This document shows, one piece after another, positions 10,440 through 19,406 of a stretch of DNA of 64,000 bases. Both the position numbers and the translations under genes were made by a program. Below the pieces are notes generated by a model. It was given only the letters and a program-made list of their open reading frames with translations. It made no database searches and had not been told where the DNA came from. This stretch comes from Odiellus spinosus (lineage: Eukaryota; Arthropoda; Arachnida; Opiliones; Phalangiidae), in assembly GCA_963920705.1 (NCBI GenBank), contig OY987228.1, forward strand, positions 1,795,613 through 1,859,612. Direction: 5' to 3'. Within the stretch, counting starts at the first letter, position 1, and the number at the start of each line of letters is the position of its first letter.

Positions 10440-10720
10440 CCAATGATTACGAAAGCCTTTTATACTCATTTTCAGGGTTAAAACTGAAGTAGTTTACCTC
10501 GTGGACCAAAAGTGTCTAACATTGAAATAGCCAATCAGAAGTTAGATTACACGTGCACTTTACCTGTATCAAAGCTAAATCCTATCTTTTATGAATTAAC
10601 CAATCAAAAACTAATTTTACACGTGCCAACTAGTTTTTCAAGACTTATAAAATTTGATGGACCAATCAAAAAATTAGAAAAGTTAATTACCTAACTAGTT
10701 ACTTATATTCTAACTTCGCC
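10440..10720. promoter_or_regulatory. CCAAT / CACGTG promoter module, left arm
   Basis: CCAAT boxes at 10531, 10600 and 10662 and CACGTG E-boxes at 10550 and 10620 form a roughly 70-bp repeating unit upstream of the TATA box (10458-10464, minus strand) of the C/H/C-motif gene. In the right arm (19080-19310) the same module lies between that gene and the divergent gene at 18878, so there it may serve both. Confidence 0.6.
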
Positions 10721-10762
10721 CAAATTACCATATTTTAATCGGAATATCGTGAACTTCGCCCA

Positions 10763-11046
10763 AATCGTGTAGCTACAAAACAGCCGACGGTAAAAGCGTC
10801 ACGAAAATGAAAGGCATTTCCCTAAATCGAAAAAATGAAGAAATCATCAATTTTGATTCGATAAAAGCGGCCTTGGACAAACCAGAAACCACGTACTCGG
10901 TGGAGGTCCCCTTTAACGTGGTGCGCAACAAGAGTCAGGCGAAGCTTTTTCTGGGTAATTTAAAGAAGACTTTTGGTGTCACCTTTAATAAAAGAATTAT
11001 CAAAGATGATTACTCGACAGTGCCCTTTGGATATTCGAACGAATAA
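10763..11046 (+). pseudogene. PolB C-terminal fragment, left half
   Basis: The last 94 or so codons of the polymerase at 14382-18203 are repeated here in inverted orientation, ending in the same VPFGYSNE. The fragment begins inside the gene, directly after the arm sequence, at a CCCA shared by both parents (10759-10762). It has no start and no catalytic motif. Confidence 0.92.
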
Positions 11047-11047
11047 G

Positions 11048-11434
11048 ATGTATCGTGAAAGTAAAAGATTGGAGACCTTTAACAATATCAATTAGTTGAC
11101 GGCCTCGAAACATTTGCCACGTCACTCGTATCTAGCTACGGAACTAGCTGAAGCGGGTTTTTTCTACTTGAACGAAGGCTGTTAGACTAGATGTTTCTGT
11201 TGTCACAATGAATTTGACTGGAGCGAAAGCAGTAGCGATGAATATCCACTGAGCGTACATCAAAGAGAAGCCCCGTTTTGCGCCTTTTTACTCGATCAGG
11301 ATAAAACTAATTTGAAAGCGTACGAAGAAGCCCATCAAGAAAAATTGGCCAAGGAAGCTGTGGAAAAACTGACCATTTTGATGAAAAACAAACATATATT
11401 GAGGTTTGTGGAAGCATTACGCGAGGTGGTATTA
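11048..11434 (+). pseudogene. BIR protein pseudogene, left half
   Basis: This is the inverted copy of the gene at 13994-14380. A Trp codon has become TAG near 11093, a Lys codon has become TAG near 11183, and the normal TGA end has become TTA near 11431. The broken copy keeps the spacing to its neighbours. It is a decayed duplicate rather than a separate gene. Confidence 0.88.
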
Positions 11435-11435
11435 G

Positions 11436-11630
11436 ATGGATTTGGAAAAGAGTATAAAAAAGGTGACATTTGACGAGATAACGGTTATTTGGTATATCCC
11501 TGTCGAGGATCGGATCAATTGGAATTTTGTCAATCATTTCCGTTTTAAAAAGAGAATTAAAGATTTTGAGCTTAAATTTCAAAAATGTCGTGTCGAATCA
11601 AATTTCAAACCCCAATGCAGCTGTTGGTGA
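11436..11630 (+). CDS. PP1-docking (PPP1R15/GADD34-like) small protein, left copy
   Basis: This 64-residue frame is almost identical to the right-half copy at 13798-13992, including KKVTF at residues 8-12 and the EDR...W...RF..RI stretch at residues 24-41. It is open, ending in a slightly different last residue, but the flanking BIR and ATPase copies are broken, so expression is doubtful. See the right-half entry for the functional reasoning. Confidence 0.55.
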   Translation: MDLEKSIKKVTFDEITVIWYIPVEDRINWNFVNHFRFKKRIKDFELKFQKCRVESNFKPQCSCW

Positions 11631-12237
11631 GTGGTCCAACCATGTGTGGTAAAACCACCTGGATATTTAACTTTTAAAAAACGCCGAGACTTTAATTGAA
11701 CCACCACCCAATAGGATCGTGTACTGTTATAAAGAGTACCAACCAAAATTTAAAGACATGCAGAAAGAAATAAAAAATTTAGAGTTTATTGAGGGATTGC
11801 CCCCAGAAGATCCCAATTTTTGGGATGAAAATTTGCATAATTTTTTAATTATTGATGACTTGGCCTTTACCTGCTATAATAACGCGCACATTGCTAATAT
11901 CTATTGTGTTTCCTCGCACCATAAAAATGTGTCAGTGGCTTTGTTAACTCAAAATCTATTTGGACAAGGAAAAGAAAGCCGAACAATTAGCCTTAATTCC
12001 TCGTATATCATATGTTTCAAAAATCCTCGTGATTGAAGTCAAATAAACTACTTGAGTAGACAAATATTTCCCCATAACAAAAATCTCGTGGCCAAAGCTT
12101 TTCATCTAGTGACGGCTGCTAATCCATTTTCTTACTTATGTATAGATTTAAAACAAAATATGCCTGACGAGTTACGTTTAAGAAGAAACCTATTCCCTCA
12201 CGAAGGTAATATGATCATTGTTTGCAATGACAAATAA
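11585..12237 (+). pseudogene. Packaging ATPase pseudogene, left half
   Basis: The Walker A region is present, but a one-base deletion near 11670 breaks the frame just after it and a Gly codon has become TGA near 12034. Beyond 12205 it continues into DNA not duplicated on the right, so this copy preserves the original C-terminal end (to 12237) that the right copy has lost at the palindrome junction. Confidence 0.85.
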
Positions 12238-13221
12238 ATAAACTTGTTTCTTCAATAAAAGTGTTATTACGGATCTTGACTTTAAAAGAACATGTTGAGA
12301 AAACGTACCTCAAGACGTTTGCGGAGCAGGCGAAAACCAATATCATTACTGAAAAAAGTTTTATTACGGAACGCTCGGAGGGCTTTACGGACCCAAACCA
12401 GATTTACCAGACAACGGCATCCCCTGAAGAAACACTTGCCTTTCTTACGGAGGTTGGTCAACGTTAGTCAAAAAGGAGGTGGAAAACTAGAGCAGTTTTT
12501 GAAAAGAGCCAAGGCCCCTCAAATTAAATCAATCAACAAAACGTTTTTTAACTTGTTACGCGGTAACATTGAGATACCTGAGGAAGCCCGGTTGTACCTA
12601 AAACAGCACCGAGGTCTTGTCCGTCAATTAGGCAGTAAACGGGGGACCACCCAAACGAATCGGAAATTGTATATAAATCAAGCTGGAGGTATGTTGCCCG
12701 GTTTAATCGGTGCTCTGGTACCGACCCTGATTTCAACAATTTCTTCTCTGGTACGATGAAGCGAATGGTTTTGTTACCAGAAACGGCTCTTTCCTCGGAA
12801 GCGTATAAAGAAGCCTCAGCTCTTGATCGTGAAATAAAGAGGATTTTGAAAATGAACATGTCACCCGAAAACAAACTTCGACACTATTTGACGACACTAC
12901 AACAATTTTTGACCATGAAAAGTTTAATAGAACCTCCCTCCGTCAACGTGCAGAACTTTCCAGCCAGTCTGACGGCACCAATATCAACACCAGCGCCACC
13001 ATTGACCGGACCGACGCAAATTACACCTACACCGAGCTGGTTTCCGAGTTTTACAACTTCTCCCGCCTTAGCGTTGTCGTCAACTGGTACGTCTACACCG
13101 CTCGCTTCTATATCACGGACTCCTACCCCTCCACCTCAGATATCAGCCGGAGCATCAAGCAGTCAGACCCAGCGTTTGTCACAAGCGATATCGAATCTGT
13201 TGACTTCGCAAGCGGCGTCCT
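12206..13221. other. Unique loop of the giant palindrome
   Basis: This 1016-bp segment is the only part of the core that is not duplicated. On its left the sequence reads ccctcacgaag then ggtaat; on its right the inverted copy reads ccctcacgaag then aggacg (minus strand). An inverted duplication with a short unique spacer is the signature of foldback priming or template switching. Confidence 0.85.
12292..12759 (+). CDS. pX-like basic and hydrophobic virion protein
   Basis: A 155-residue frame with an Arg/Lys-rich N-terminus (residues 1-60), a middle helix-like part (LLRGNIEIPEEARLYLKQH) and a C-terminal Gly/hydrophobic segment ending in GALVPTLISTISSLV. The same layout is seen at 56959-57297, where GNVSL...QKGGFLP and a hydrophobic tail match. 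Maverick and adintovirus genomes encode such proteins, compared by some with adenovirus pX core protein; a DNA-binding, capsid-membrane role is inferred. It lies in the single-copy loop of the palindrome and overlaps the next gene by ATGA. Confidence 0.7.
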   Translation: MLRKRTSRRLRSRRKPISLLKKVLLRNARRALRTQTRFTRQRHPLKKHLPFLRRLVNVSQKGGGKLEQFLKRAKAPQIKSINKTFFNLLRGNIEIPEEARLYLKQHRGLVRQLGSKRGTTQTNRKLYINQAGGMLPGLIGALVPTLISTISSLVR

Positions 13222-13229
13222 CTTCGTGA
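12756..13229 (+). CDS. Conserved Maverick ORF, Pro/Ser/Thr-rich, truncated at the junction
   Basis: The ATG overlaps the previous stop as ATGA. The N-terminus (KRMVLLPETAL, then EIKRILKMNMSPENKLRHYL) is equivalent to the N-terminus of the ORF at 57300-57917 (KKMLLISEETF ... IKDILDD). From about residue 65 the protein becomes rich in Pro, Thr and Ser. The last codons and the TGA at 13227-13229 lie across the palindrome junction (13222), so the natural C-terminus is missing. Function unknown; a late or structural role is inferred from gene order. Confidence 0.6.
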   Translation: MKRMVLLPETALSSEAYKEASALDREIKRILKMNMSPENKLRHYLTTLQQFLTMKSLIEPPSVNVQNFPASLTAPISTPAPPLTGPTQITPTPSWFPSFTTSPALALSSTGTSTPLASISRTPTPPPQISAGASSSQTQRLSQAISNLLTSQAASSS

Positions 13230-13843
13230 GGGAATAGGTTACTTCTTAAACGTAACTCGTCAGGCATATTTTGTTTTAAATCTATACATAAGTAAGAAAA
13301 TGGATTAGCAGCCGTCACTAGATGAAAAGCTTTGGCCACGAGATTTTTGTTATGGGGAAATATTTGTCTACTCAAGTAGTTTATTTGACTTCCATCACGA
13401 GGATTTTTGAAACATATGATATAAGAGGAATTAAGGCTAATTGTTCGGCTTTCTTTTCCTTGTCCAAATAGATTTTGAGTTAACAAAGCCACTGACACAT
13501 TTTTATGGTGCGAGGAAACACAATAGATATTAGCAATGTGCGCTTTATTATAGCAGGTAAAGGCCAAGTCATCAATAATTAAAAAATTATGCAAATTTTC
13601 ATCCCAAAAATTGGGATCTTCTGGGGGCAATCCCTCAATAAACTCTAAATTTTTTATTTCTTTCTGCATGTCTTTAAATTTTGGTTGGTAATCTTTATAA
13701 CAGTACACGATCCTATTGGGTGGTGGTTCAATTAAAGTCTCGGCGTTTTTTAAAAGGTTAAATATCCAGGTGGTTTTACCACACATGGTTGGACCACTCA
13801 ACAACAGCTGCATTGGGGTTTGAAATTTGATTCGACACGACAT
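13230..13843 (-). CDS. FtsK/HerA-type genome-packaging ATPase, C-terminus cut
   Basis: The start MSCRIKFQTPMQ is followed by Walker A (GPTMCGKT, residues 17-24) and Walker B (LIIDDLAF, about residues 86-93), with SSHHKNVSVALLTQNLF after it, the layout of the A32-like ATPases that pump DNA into Maverick and adintovirus capsids. It is homologous to the ATPase at 55881-56516. After LFPHE the frame runs into inverted loop DNA and continues to 13163 with unrelated residues, so about 10 native C-terminal residues are replaced. The ATG overlaps the end of the upstream PP1-docking ORF by 46 nt. Confidence 0.85.
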
Positions 13844-13992
13844 TTTTGAAATTTAAGCTCAAAATCTTTAATTCTCTTTTTAAAACGGAAATGATTGACA
13901 AAATTCCAATTGATCCGATCCTCGACAGGGATATACCAAATAACCGTTATCTCGTCAAATGTCACCTTTTTTATACTCTTTTCCAAATCCAT
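13798..13992 (-). CDS. PP1-docking protein, PPP1R15/GADD34-like
   Basis: A 64-residue protein with K-K-V-T-F at residues 8-12, which fits the RVxF docking motif for protein phosphatase 1, followed by an EDR-x2-W-x6-RF-x2-RI arrangement (residues 24-41). That order and spacing is the core of the PPP1R15 (GADD34/CReP) family, which brings PP1 to phosphorylated eIF2-alpha and so reverses translational shut-off; several animal DNA viruses carry such a core. Its ATG lies one base after the BIR stop (TGA G ATG). The match is by eye over a short region, so the role is a strong hypothesis rather than fact. Confidence 0.65.
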   Translation of the reverse strand: MDLEKSIKKVTFDEITVIWYIPVEDRINWNFVNHFRFKKRIKDFELKFQKCRVESNFKPQCSCC

Positions 13993-13993
13993 C

Positions 13994-14380
13994 TCATACC
14001 ACCTCGCGTAATGCTTCCACAAACCTCAAAATATGTTTGTTTTTCATCAAAATGGTCAGTTTTTCCACAGCTTCCTTGGCCAATTTTTCTTGATGGGCTT
14101 CTTCGTACGCTTTCAAATTAGTTTTATCCTGATCGAGTAAAAAGGCGCAAAACGGGGCTTCTCTTTGATGTACGCTCAGTGGATATTCATCGCTACTGCT
14201 TTCGCTCCAGTCAAATTCATTGTGACAACAGAAACATCTAGTCTTACAGCCTTCGTTCAAGTAGAAAAAACCCGCTTCAGCTAGTTCCGTAGCTAGATAC
14301 GAGTGACGTGGCAAATGTTTCGAGGCCGTCAACCAATTGATATTGTTAAAGGTCTCCAATCTTTTACTTTCACGATACAT
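13994..14380 (-). CDS. BIR-domain (IAP-like) protein
   Basis: A 128-residue protein with one BIR domain at about residues 8-82: R-L-x-TF near the start, LAEAGFFYL, then the zinc ligands C49, C52, H71 and C78. BIR proteins bind caspases or their regulators and in insect viruses block apoptosis. No RING domain follows; the C-terminal 45 residues are charged and helical. The ATG lies one base after the polymerase stop (TAA G ATG), so I chose it over the in-frame upstream start at 14455, which lies inside the polymerase gene. An anti-apoptotic role is inferred; isolated BIRs can have other functions. Confidence 0.85.
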   Translation of the reverse strand: MYRESKRLETFNNINWLTASKHLPRHSYLATELAEAGFFYLNEGCKTRCFCCHNEFDWSESSSDEYPLSVHQREAPFCAFLLDQDKTNLKAYEEAHQEKLAKEAVEKLTILMKNKHILRFVEALREVV

Positions 14381-14381
14381 C

Positions 14382-17300
14382 TTATTCGTTCGAATATCCA
14401 AAGGGCACTGTCGAGTAATCATCTTTGATAATTCTTTTATTAAAGGTGACACCAAAAGTCTTCTTTAAATTACCCAGAAAAAGCTTCGCCTGACTCTTGT
14501 TACGCACCACGTTAAAGGGGACCTCCACCGAGTACGTGGTTTCTGGTTTGTCCAAGGCCGCTTTTATCGAATCAAAATTGATGATTTCTTCATTTTTTCG
14601 ATTTAGGGAAATGCCTTTCATTTTCGTGACGCTTTTACCGTCGGCTGTTTTGTAGCTACACGATTTGGGTCCTGAACTAACAAATTCAGTGATATAAGTA
14701 CCCGGAACTTCATCGGTCCAGTCTCCCATAAACTGACCGATGGGTGGAAAATTTGTTTCGTCATTGTTCTTTCGGACAAAAAAAACCGAGTCAGTGTCAT
14801 AATATAAAATCCTGGTCCCCAACTGTTGCAAAGTTTGAAACAAGACAATGCGACCATAGGAGCTAACGAAGCAACCAACCACAGGCGAACCTTTGTAGTA
14901 CGTCGGACAAAAATCTTTCTTGAACTTGTAAGACAACATACAAACTTCGTCATTGAAAGGTCGCATATCGGTCAGTTCGATAGTCGGGTCTGTGACAATG
15001 GATATGTAGGCTTCGTAGGTTTTGACAAAGACCGTCTTGGGCTTGTCGTGGGACATGCAGTGACGTCCCCAATTGCAGTTGAGCGCTAGCTTGGCAAGAG
15101 TTCTGAGAGGGGTGTTGCACGTCACATACTCAGCTTTAATATCAGTCTCTTCCCTCTCCTTGATCGCCTTCAAATATTCCGATTTTTCGGCTTCCGTTTT
15201 CACTTCTCTCGGCCATCCCGAATTTTGAATTTTCAGCTTCAAAAAGGTATTGATGTACCCTCCAAAGAAACCTGGATCCTCCCCTTTAACGTAGCGGTAT
15301 CTTTCAGCGTAGTGATGAACTTCGAAAATTTCCATTATGACGTATCCAAATTCCACGGCATTGTATATTTCAACACTCGTCCAGCAGCCGTCGAAAGCCC
15401 TTGTGGGTGCAAGACTCAAGATCGTTTTCCACGCATGTCTTACATAAGGCAAAGAAAAGTTTACACCTTGTTCGAAAAGGTAAGGCTGGTATATATGCGT
15501 TTTTGGTGCCAAAATCTTGCAAGACATTAATCCAAAATAAAAATTTGTTTCGTAATTAAAAATTTTTTTAATTACTTCCGGGTGTAACTTTGGATAGTCA
15601 CGGTACTTACAGACAAAGGGGTAAAGACTCATTATATCGTAGAATAAGATCTTCTCATCCGGTTGAGCCTTTCGATACAAAACGAGACCTTCTGTCCGAC
15701 CGCCGTTTAAAGCGGATTTCGGACCAATTGGTTCGCGAAAAGATAAAGATTTGCAGAATGTTTTTAACTCATGGTTAGTCTTCAACATTTCTTCCCATTC
15801 GCAGCTCCAGATTCGGACGTATTCGGCATTGGGGGCGTCGGTTTTGATGGCGTCATCCCGATCTAAAGTTCTTTCGTACAGGTTTTTGAAAGAATCTTGT
15901 AACAAAGGATTCCACTGGCTACCCTTTGTATGAAGCGAGCATCCGTGAAAAAAGTCCCCGTCGTATTGAAAAATGATTTCTGGATTAGCGCAATATCCAT
16001 CAACCGGAAAACGACCAATTTTCTTTTCACCTCCCAACGATAGGGTGGTTTGTATATCGATGTTACGTTTCTCCGCTTCCCAAGCCAACCACTTTAATGC
16101 GGCTTGACTTTGATTGATATTGTTTCCATATCTGTTTGCCGGAACAACGCCTAAACTAAATTCTTCCAGGTACTTGTGCAGAAATATGTTAGTACAAGCC
16201 CCGGCAATGGTCAAAGCATTCATGTTCATAACGTCGTAAGCGGTTTCTTGCTGGAATAATCTTCGAAAGGTATCCATTCCTTTTTGTAACACATTGACAT
16301 CCATGATTGTGTAATACTCCAATTCTTCGCGTAAATTATAGACTGGTTGCTTTTTCTTCTCTTCGTACCACTGGCTAAACTCGGCGTAATCTTTTTCTTT
16401 CATGTATTCAGGTTGAAAATAGTCTTTGCTAGGGAGAGGCCCGACGTAATCTAACGTGTCTTCAGTATGAAAAGTATAGGGGAAAAATTCTTTTTTGCTT
16501 TCCCCCAATGAAAACGTGGCGGGAAACGATCTTAAAGGTTGAGCCACAAAATTAAAGGAATCCAAGAATTTCATTTTTTGTTGGTTCAGAAAGATGGCCA
16601 GCAGCTTGCTACCTTTAAAGACAACATCAGGGGTAATGGACATTTTTAATAAGGCGTTTAAAATGAAGAAACTATCAAAGCCCATAAAATTGTAAGCGAT
16701 TAATGTTAGGTTTTCAAAGACTGGAACCGTTTTCTTCATACGTTTCGTGGCGTGTTGAATATAGGTATCTTTCGTTTGGAAGAGGTACGCCATAAACTGG
16801 TCAATGCAGTCAAACCCTCGAAATATACTGTAGGTGTATTCTCCGTCTTCTTCATTTTCCATGGCGCTAACCAACAGAACTGGGACATGTTCGTTATTTT
16901 TGGTCACAGTCTCAGTGTCAAAATAACAATAACGTCTCTTTTCGTACTTGGTATCCAAAGGCATGACGTAACAACGGTTTTTTTCGTGTTTTCTCCGACA
17001 ATTTTTACAGGGTCTCGAACATTCGTGATTGTCTTTCAATTCTAATCCGCATTTTACGCAGCGTTTAAAATTTTTACACGTGCCGTTAGCTAAATGTAAA
17101 TTGAAGCAATCTGGACCTCTAAAGTAACGCCCACAGTCGCGACATCTCTGTAACGGAATGTTAATTTCCTCGTGAAAAACGTTTAACATACGACATCTAC
17201 TACAATTCACACGCGTCTCGCAATCGTGTTCTTTAATTTGACTATTTCGAGTAAAAATCTTTAAACATTTTGAACAATAGGACTGGCCACCCTTCAAACA

Positions 17301-18203
17301 ATGATAATCCTTTAATATATGCACGTGATCGTTCAAAATAACCATAAAAATTTGTTTTTCACGCCAGGGACCGCGAAAATAAAATTCATTAATATTTTCT
17401 AATCGAATAATGATAATTTGGTAGTCGACCAGAAATTGTTGGAATTTTTCGATACTTTTCAAGTTAACGGCCCCTGGTTCGATTTTGGCATTATGGTATA
17501 AGAGTAGAGCTTCTTGTTTCTGTACATCCTTCGTACTGTCTCGCATTTCTTTATAAAAATATGTCTGCTCTTTGTTCAGTTTGAAGGCTTTGTTCTTTCT
17601 TTTCTCGACCCGGAGATCGGCTAAAAAGATGCCAATAGCCAAAGCTCGGCCGAAACATAAATGATCATCATTTTCCAGATAAATGTAATTGGGATTGATT
17701 TTAATAAACGTGTCAAAAGGGACAATATTTCGACGATTCAAACCTTTTTGGAGACCGCCAACTGGGACGTCACATTGTAATTGAACCACGTCAAAAGTTA
17801 GTGAACTCTCAAGATGAAAATTTTGGTTCGATTGCGCTACTTGACTAATAGCTCGAATAACTCTCTCGGCTGTTAGGTCATTTATGTTCATAAAGGCCAG
17901 GTTAATCGGGCTATCCAATTCATCCGAGCGAATACAGAAGCGTACTCGATTGTACCCTTGGTAGTCCCGTAACAATTCGTACAGTAAAGAGTTTATAATA
18001 CTGACAAAAGTTTCGTGAATTTCAGTCAGTTTAATTTGATCCAAATTTTTGAAGCGCACTTTACCTTCTACCTGCTGACATTTGTATTTCCGCGAGTGTT
18101 TAGCTAGAATTTTATCAATAGAATAAAATTGTTTTGGGTTACTTTTTAAACTTAAATCTAATGGCTGTTCATCCTGATCGCTGTCCGATTCTTGGCTACT
18201 CAT
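14382..18203 (-). CDS. polB: Family B DNA polymerase, Maverick/adintovirus type
   Basis: A complete 1273-residue protein. In order: an N-terminal region with NDDHLCFGRAL near residue 185; a cysteine/histidine-rich zone at about 300-400 (CSKC, CRDC, CVKC, CKNC); 3'-5' exonuclease motifs YFDTET (about 426), YNFMGFDSFF (about 504) and YTIMDVNVL (about 633); an endonuclease-like VDGYC...DGDFFHGC block (about 740); and polymerase motifs A (DIMSLYP, about 856), B (KLALNCNWG, about 1042) and C (YDTDS, about 1136). This is the replicative enzyme of large self-synthesising transposons and related viruses, usually protein-primed. No break is visible. It starts the chain polB-BIR-PP1 docking-ATPase. Confidence 0.95.
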   Translation of the reverse strand: MSSQESDSDQDEQPLDLSLKSNPKQFYSIDKILAKHSRKYKCQQVEGKVRFKNLDQIKLTEIHETFVSIINSLLYELLRDYQGYNRVRFCIRSDELDSPINLAFMNINDLTAERVIRAISQVAQSNQNFHLESSLTFDVVQLQCDVPVGGLQKGLNRRNIVPFDTFIKINPNYIYLENDDHLCFGRALAIGIFLADLRVEKRKNKAFKLNKEQTYFYKEMRDSTKDVQKQEALLLYHNAKIEPGAVNLKSIEKFQQFLVDYQIIIIRLENINEFYFRGPWREKQIFMVILNDHVHILKDYHCLKGGQSYCSKCLKIFTRNSQIKEHDCETRVNCSRCRMLNVFHEEINIPLQRCRDCGRYFRGPDCFNLHLANGTCKNFKRCVKCGLELKDNHECSRPCKNCRRKHEKNRCYVMPLDTKYEKRRYCYFDTETVTKNNEHVPVLLVSAMENEEDGEYTYSIFRGFDCIDQFMAYLFQTKDTYIQHATKRMKKTVPVFENLTLIAYNFMGFDSFFILNALLKMSITPDVVFKGSKLLAIFLNQQKMKFLDSFNFVAQPLRSFPATFSLGESKKEFFPYTFHTEDTLDYVGPLPSKDYFQPEYMKEKDYAEFSQWYEEKKKQPVYNLREELEYYTIMDVNVLQKGMDTFRRLFQQETAYDVMNMNALTIAGACTNIFLHKYLEEFSLGVVPANRYGNNINQSQAALKWLAWEAEKRNIDIQTTLSLGGEKKIGRFPVDGYCANPEIIFQYDGDFFHGCSLHTKGSQWNPLLQDSFKNLYERTLDRDDAIKTDAPNAEYVRIWSCEWEEMLKTNHELKTFCKSLSFREPIGPKSALNGGRTEGLVLYRKAQPDEKILFYDIMSLYPFVCKYRDYPKLHPEVIKKIFNYETNFYFGLMSCKILAPKTHIYQPYLFEQGVNFSLPYVRHAWKTILSLAPTRAFDGCWTSVEIYNAVEFGYVIMEIFEVHHYAERYRYVKGEDPGFFGGYINTFLKLKIQNSGWPREVKTEAEKSEYLKAIKEREETDIKAEYVTCNTPLRTLAKLALNCNWGRHCMSHDKPKTVFVKTYEAYISIVTDPTIELTDMRPFNDEVCMLSYKFKKDFCPTYYKGSPVVGCFVSSYGRIVLFQTLQQLGTRILYYDTDSVFFVRKNNDETNFPPIGQFMGDWTDEVPGTYITEFVSSGPKSCSYKTADGKSVTKMKGISLNRKNEEIINFDSIKAALDKPETTYSVEVPFNVVRNKSQAKLFLGNLKKTFGVTFNKRIIKDDYSTVPFGYSNE

Positions 18204-18440
18204 GACTCGAAATGTTTTGAAAGTTAAAACGCGGCTCGCTTTTAACGGCGATTGGCCAATAAAATGTCAACCTACAAAGTTGACAAACCCCGAAATATAC
18301 GTAAGGGGGCTTTTGTTAATGATATTTTCTTTCTTTGTTCCAAGACTTCATATATAAAGGGTTCATACTTTACTTTTAAGAGCAAGGCCGTAATTTGTTT
18401 CGAAGTCGTAAACCGGGTTAGAAATTGAAAAGTCATTGAC
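18204..18440. promoter_or_regulatory. Polymerase upstream region
   Basis: This 237-bp gap holds a CCAAT palindrome (ttggccaata at about 18252) and TATA-like atatata near 18350. It is the likely promoter of the polymerase gene and also the 3' end of the small gene at 18441. Assignment of a start site is not possible. Confidence 0.45.
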
Positions 18441-18878
18441 TTACTTTTTGACCCTTTTGTTCGCTGGACTGATTTGCTTATTCGGATTTTGCCTCATATC
18501 TTTAGCAATTTGGGTGACAATAGAGTTTACCAGTTTACACTCCTTGCTGTTCTCTTGGGCAAAGAAACGTAGTCTTCGACCATCCGCCATCCAAATTTCA
18601 TTGGCTGGTAAATTCTTAATCTTGTTGTACTCGTAAATTTGTATATCAATGTAGTAATCTCCGACTTGAGCTGGTAAACTTATAGAGTAAGAAGCCGAGT
18701 CTTCTTTCACGTCGTATTTTGGAACTAAGCCACCTTGATTTTGAATAGTACTTCCTTCTTTAACTGTATTAATATGCGATATTAATTCATCTTTCCAATC
18801 CAAATTATCTGAGAGATCAGGTAAAGAATCAAAGAAGTCGGTTACCTTGCGTTTATTCGATGATGAATTAGCAGCCAT
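18441..18878 (-). CDS. Small nuclear-type protein next to polymerase
   Basis: A 145-residue frame starting MAANSSSNKRKV and ending ISPANKRVKK, with basic clusters at both ends that resemble nuclear localisation signals. The middle has an acidic DSLPDLSDNLDWKDEL stretch and a beta-rich IDIQIYEYNKIKNLP part. No family is recognised. A TATA box (18964-18970 on -) lies about 90 bases upstream and the gene is divergent from the spliced gene at 19407. Position before polB suggests an early gene, perhaps a replication accessory or DNA-binding protein. It has no copy in the left half, because it lies in the deleted part. Confidence 0.7.
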   Translation of the reverse strand: MAANSSSNKRKVTDFFDSLPDLSDNLDWKDELISHINTVKEGSTIQNQGGLVPKYDVKEDSASYSISLPAQVGDYYIDIQIYEYNKIKNLPANEIWMADGRRLRFFAQENSKECKLVNSIVTQIAKDMRQNPNKQISPANKRVKK

Positions 18879-19406
18879 GAGTTACAGGAACACTTTAAGG
18901 TTGTGAAGACTTGAAGAGATGAGAGCTGGAAACGTTTGTGAGGTTTGCCTGAATTTCTCGTCTTTATATACTCATCTGGGTGTGGTTTTGAAAATCCCAG
19001 AGATGGGCGAAGTCACGATATTCCGATTAAAATATGGTAATTTGGGCGAAGTTAGAATATAAGTAACTAGTTAGGTAATTAACTTTTCTAATTTTTTGAT
19101 TGGTCCATCAAATTTTATAAGTCTTGAAAAACTAGTTGGCACGTGTAAAATTAGTTTTTGATTGGTTAATTCATAAAAGATAGGATTTAGCTTTGATACA
19201 GGTAAAGTGCACGTGTAATATAACTTCTGATTGGCTATTTCAATGTTAGACACTTTTGGTCCACGAGGTAAACTACTTCAGTTTTAACCCTGAAAATGAG
19301 TATAAAAGGCTTTCGTAATCATTGGAAAGATATCCAAAGTTTGATTAAACTTACAACTCAAAGTTTTCATTTTTCACCGTCACTCAAAACAACAACAAGA
19401 AGTACC
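18879..19406. promoter_or_regulatory. Divergent promoter between two viral genes
   Basis: The interval has a TATA box facing left (18964-18970) and one facing right (19301-19307), with CCAAT boxes and CACGTG E-boxes between them (about 19090-19245). This layout suggests a shared bidirectional promoter. The left-half equivalent keeps only the right-facing part because the deletion at 10762 removed the other side. Confidence 0.6.

Noticed and set aside
10512..10694. 60-codon open frame (MSNIEIANQK...) and its mirror at 19071-19253
   Set aside because: It lies exactly on the CCAAT/CACGTG promoter repeats, has no family match that I can see, and is explained by the AT-rich repeats.
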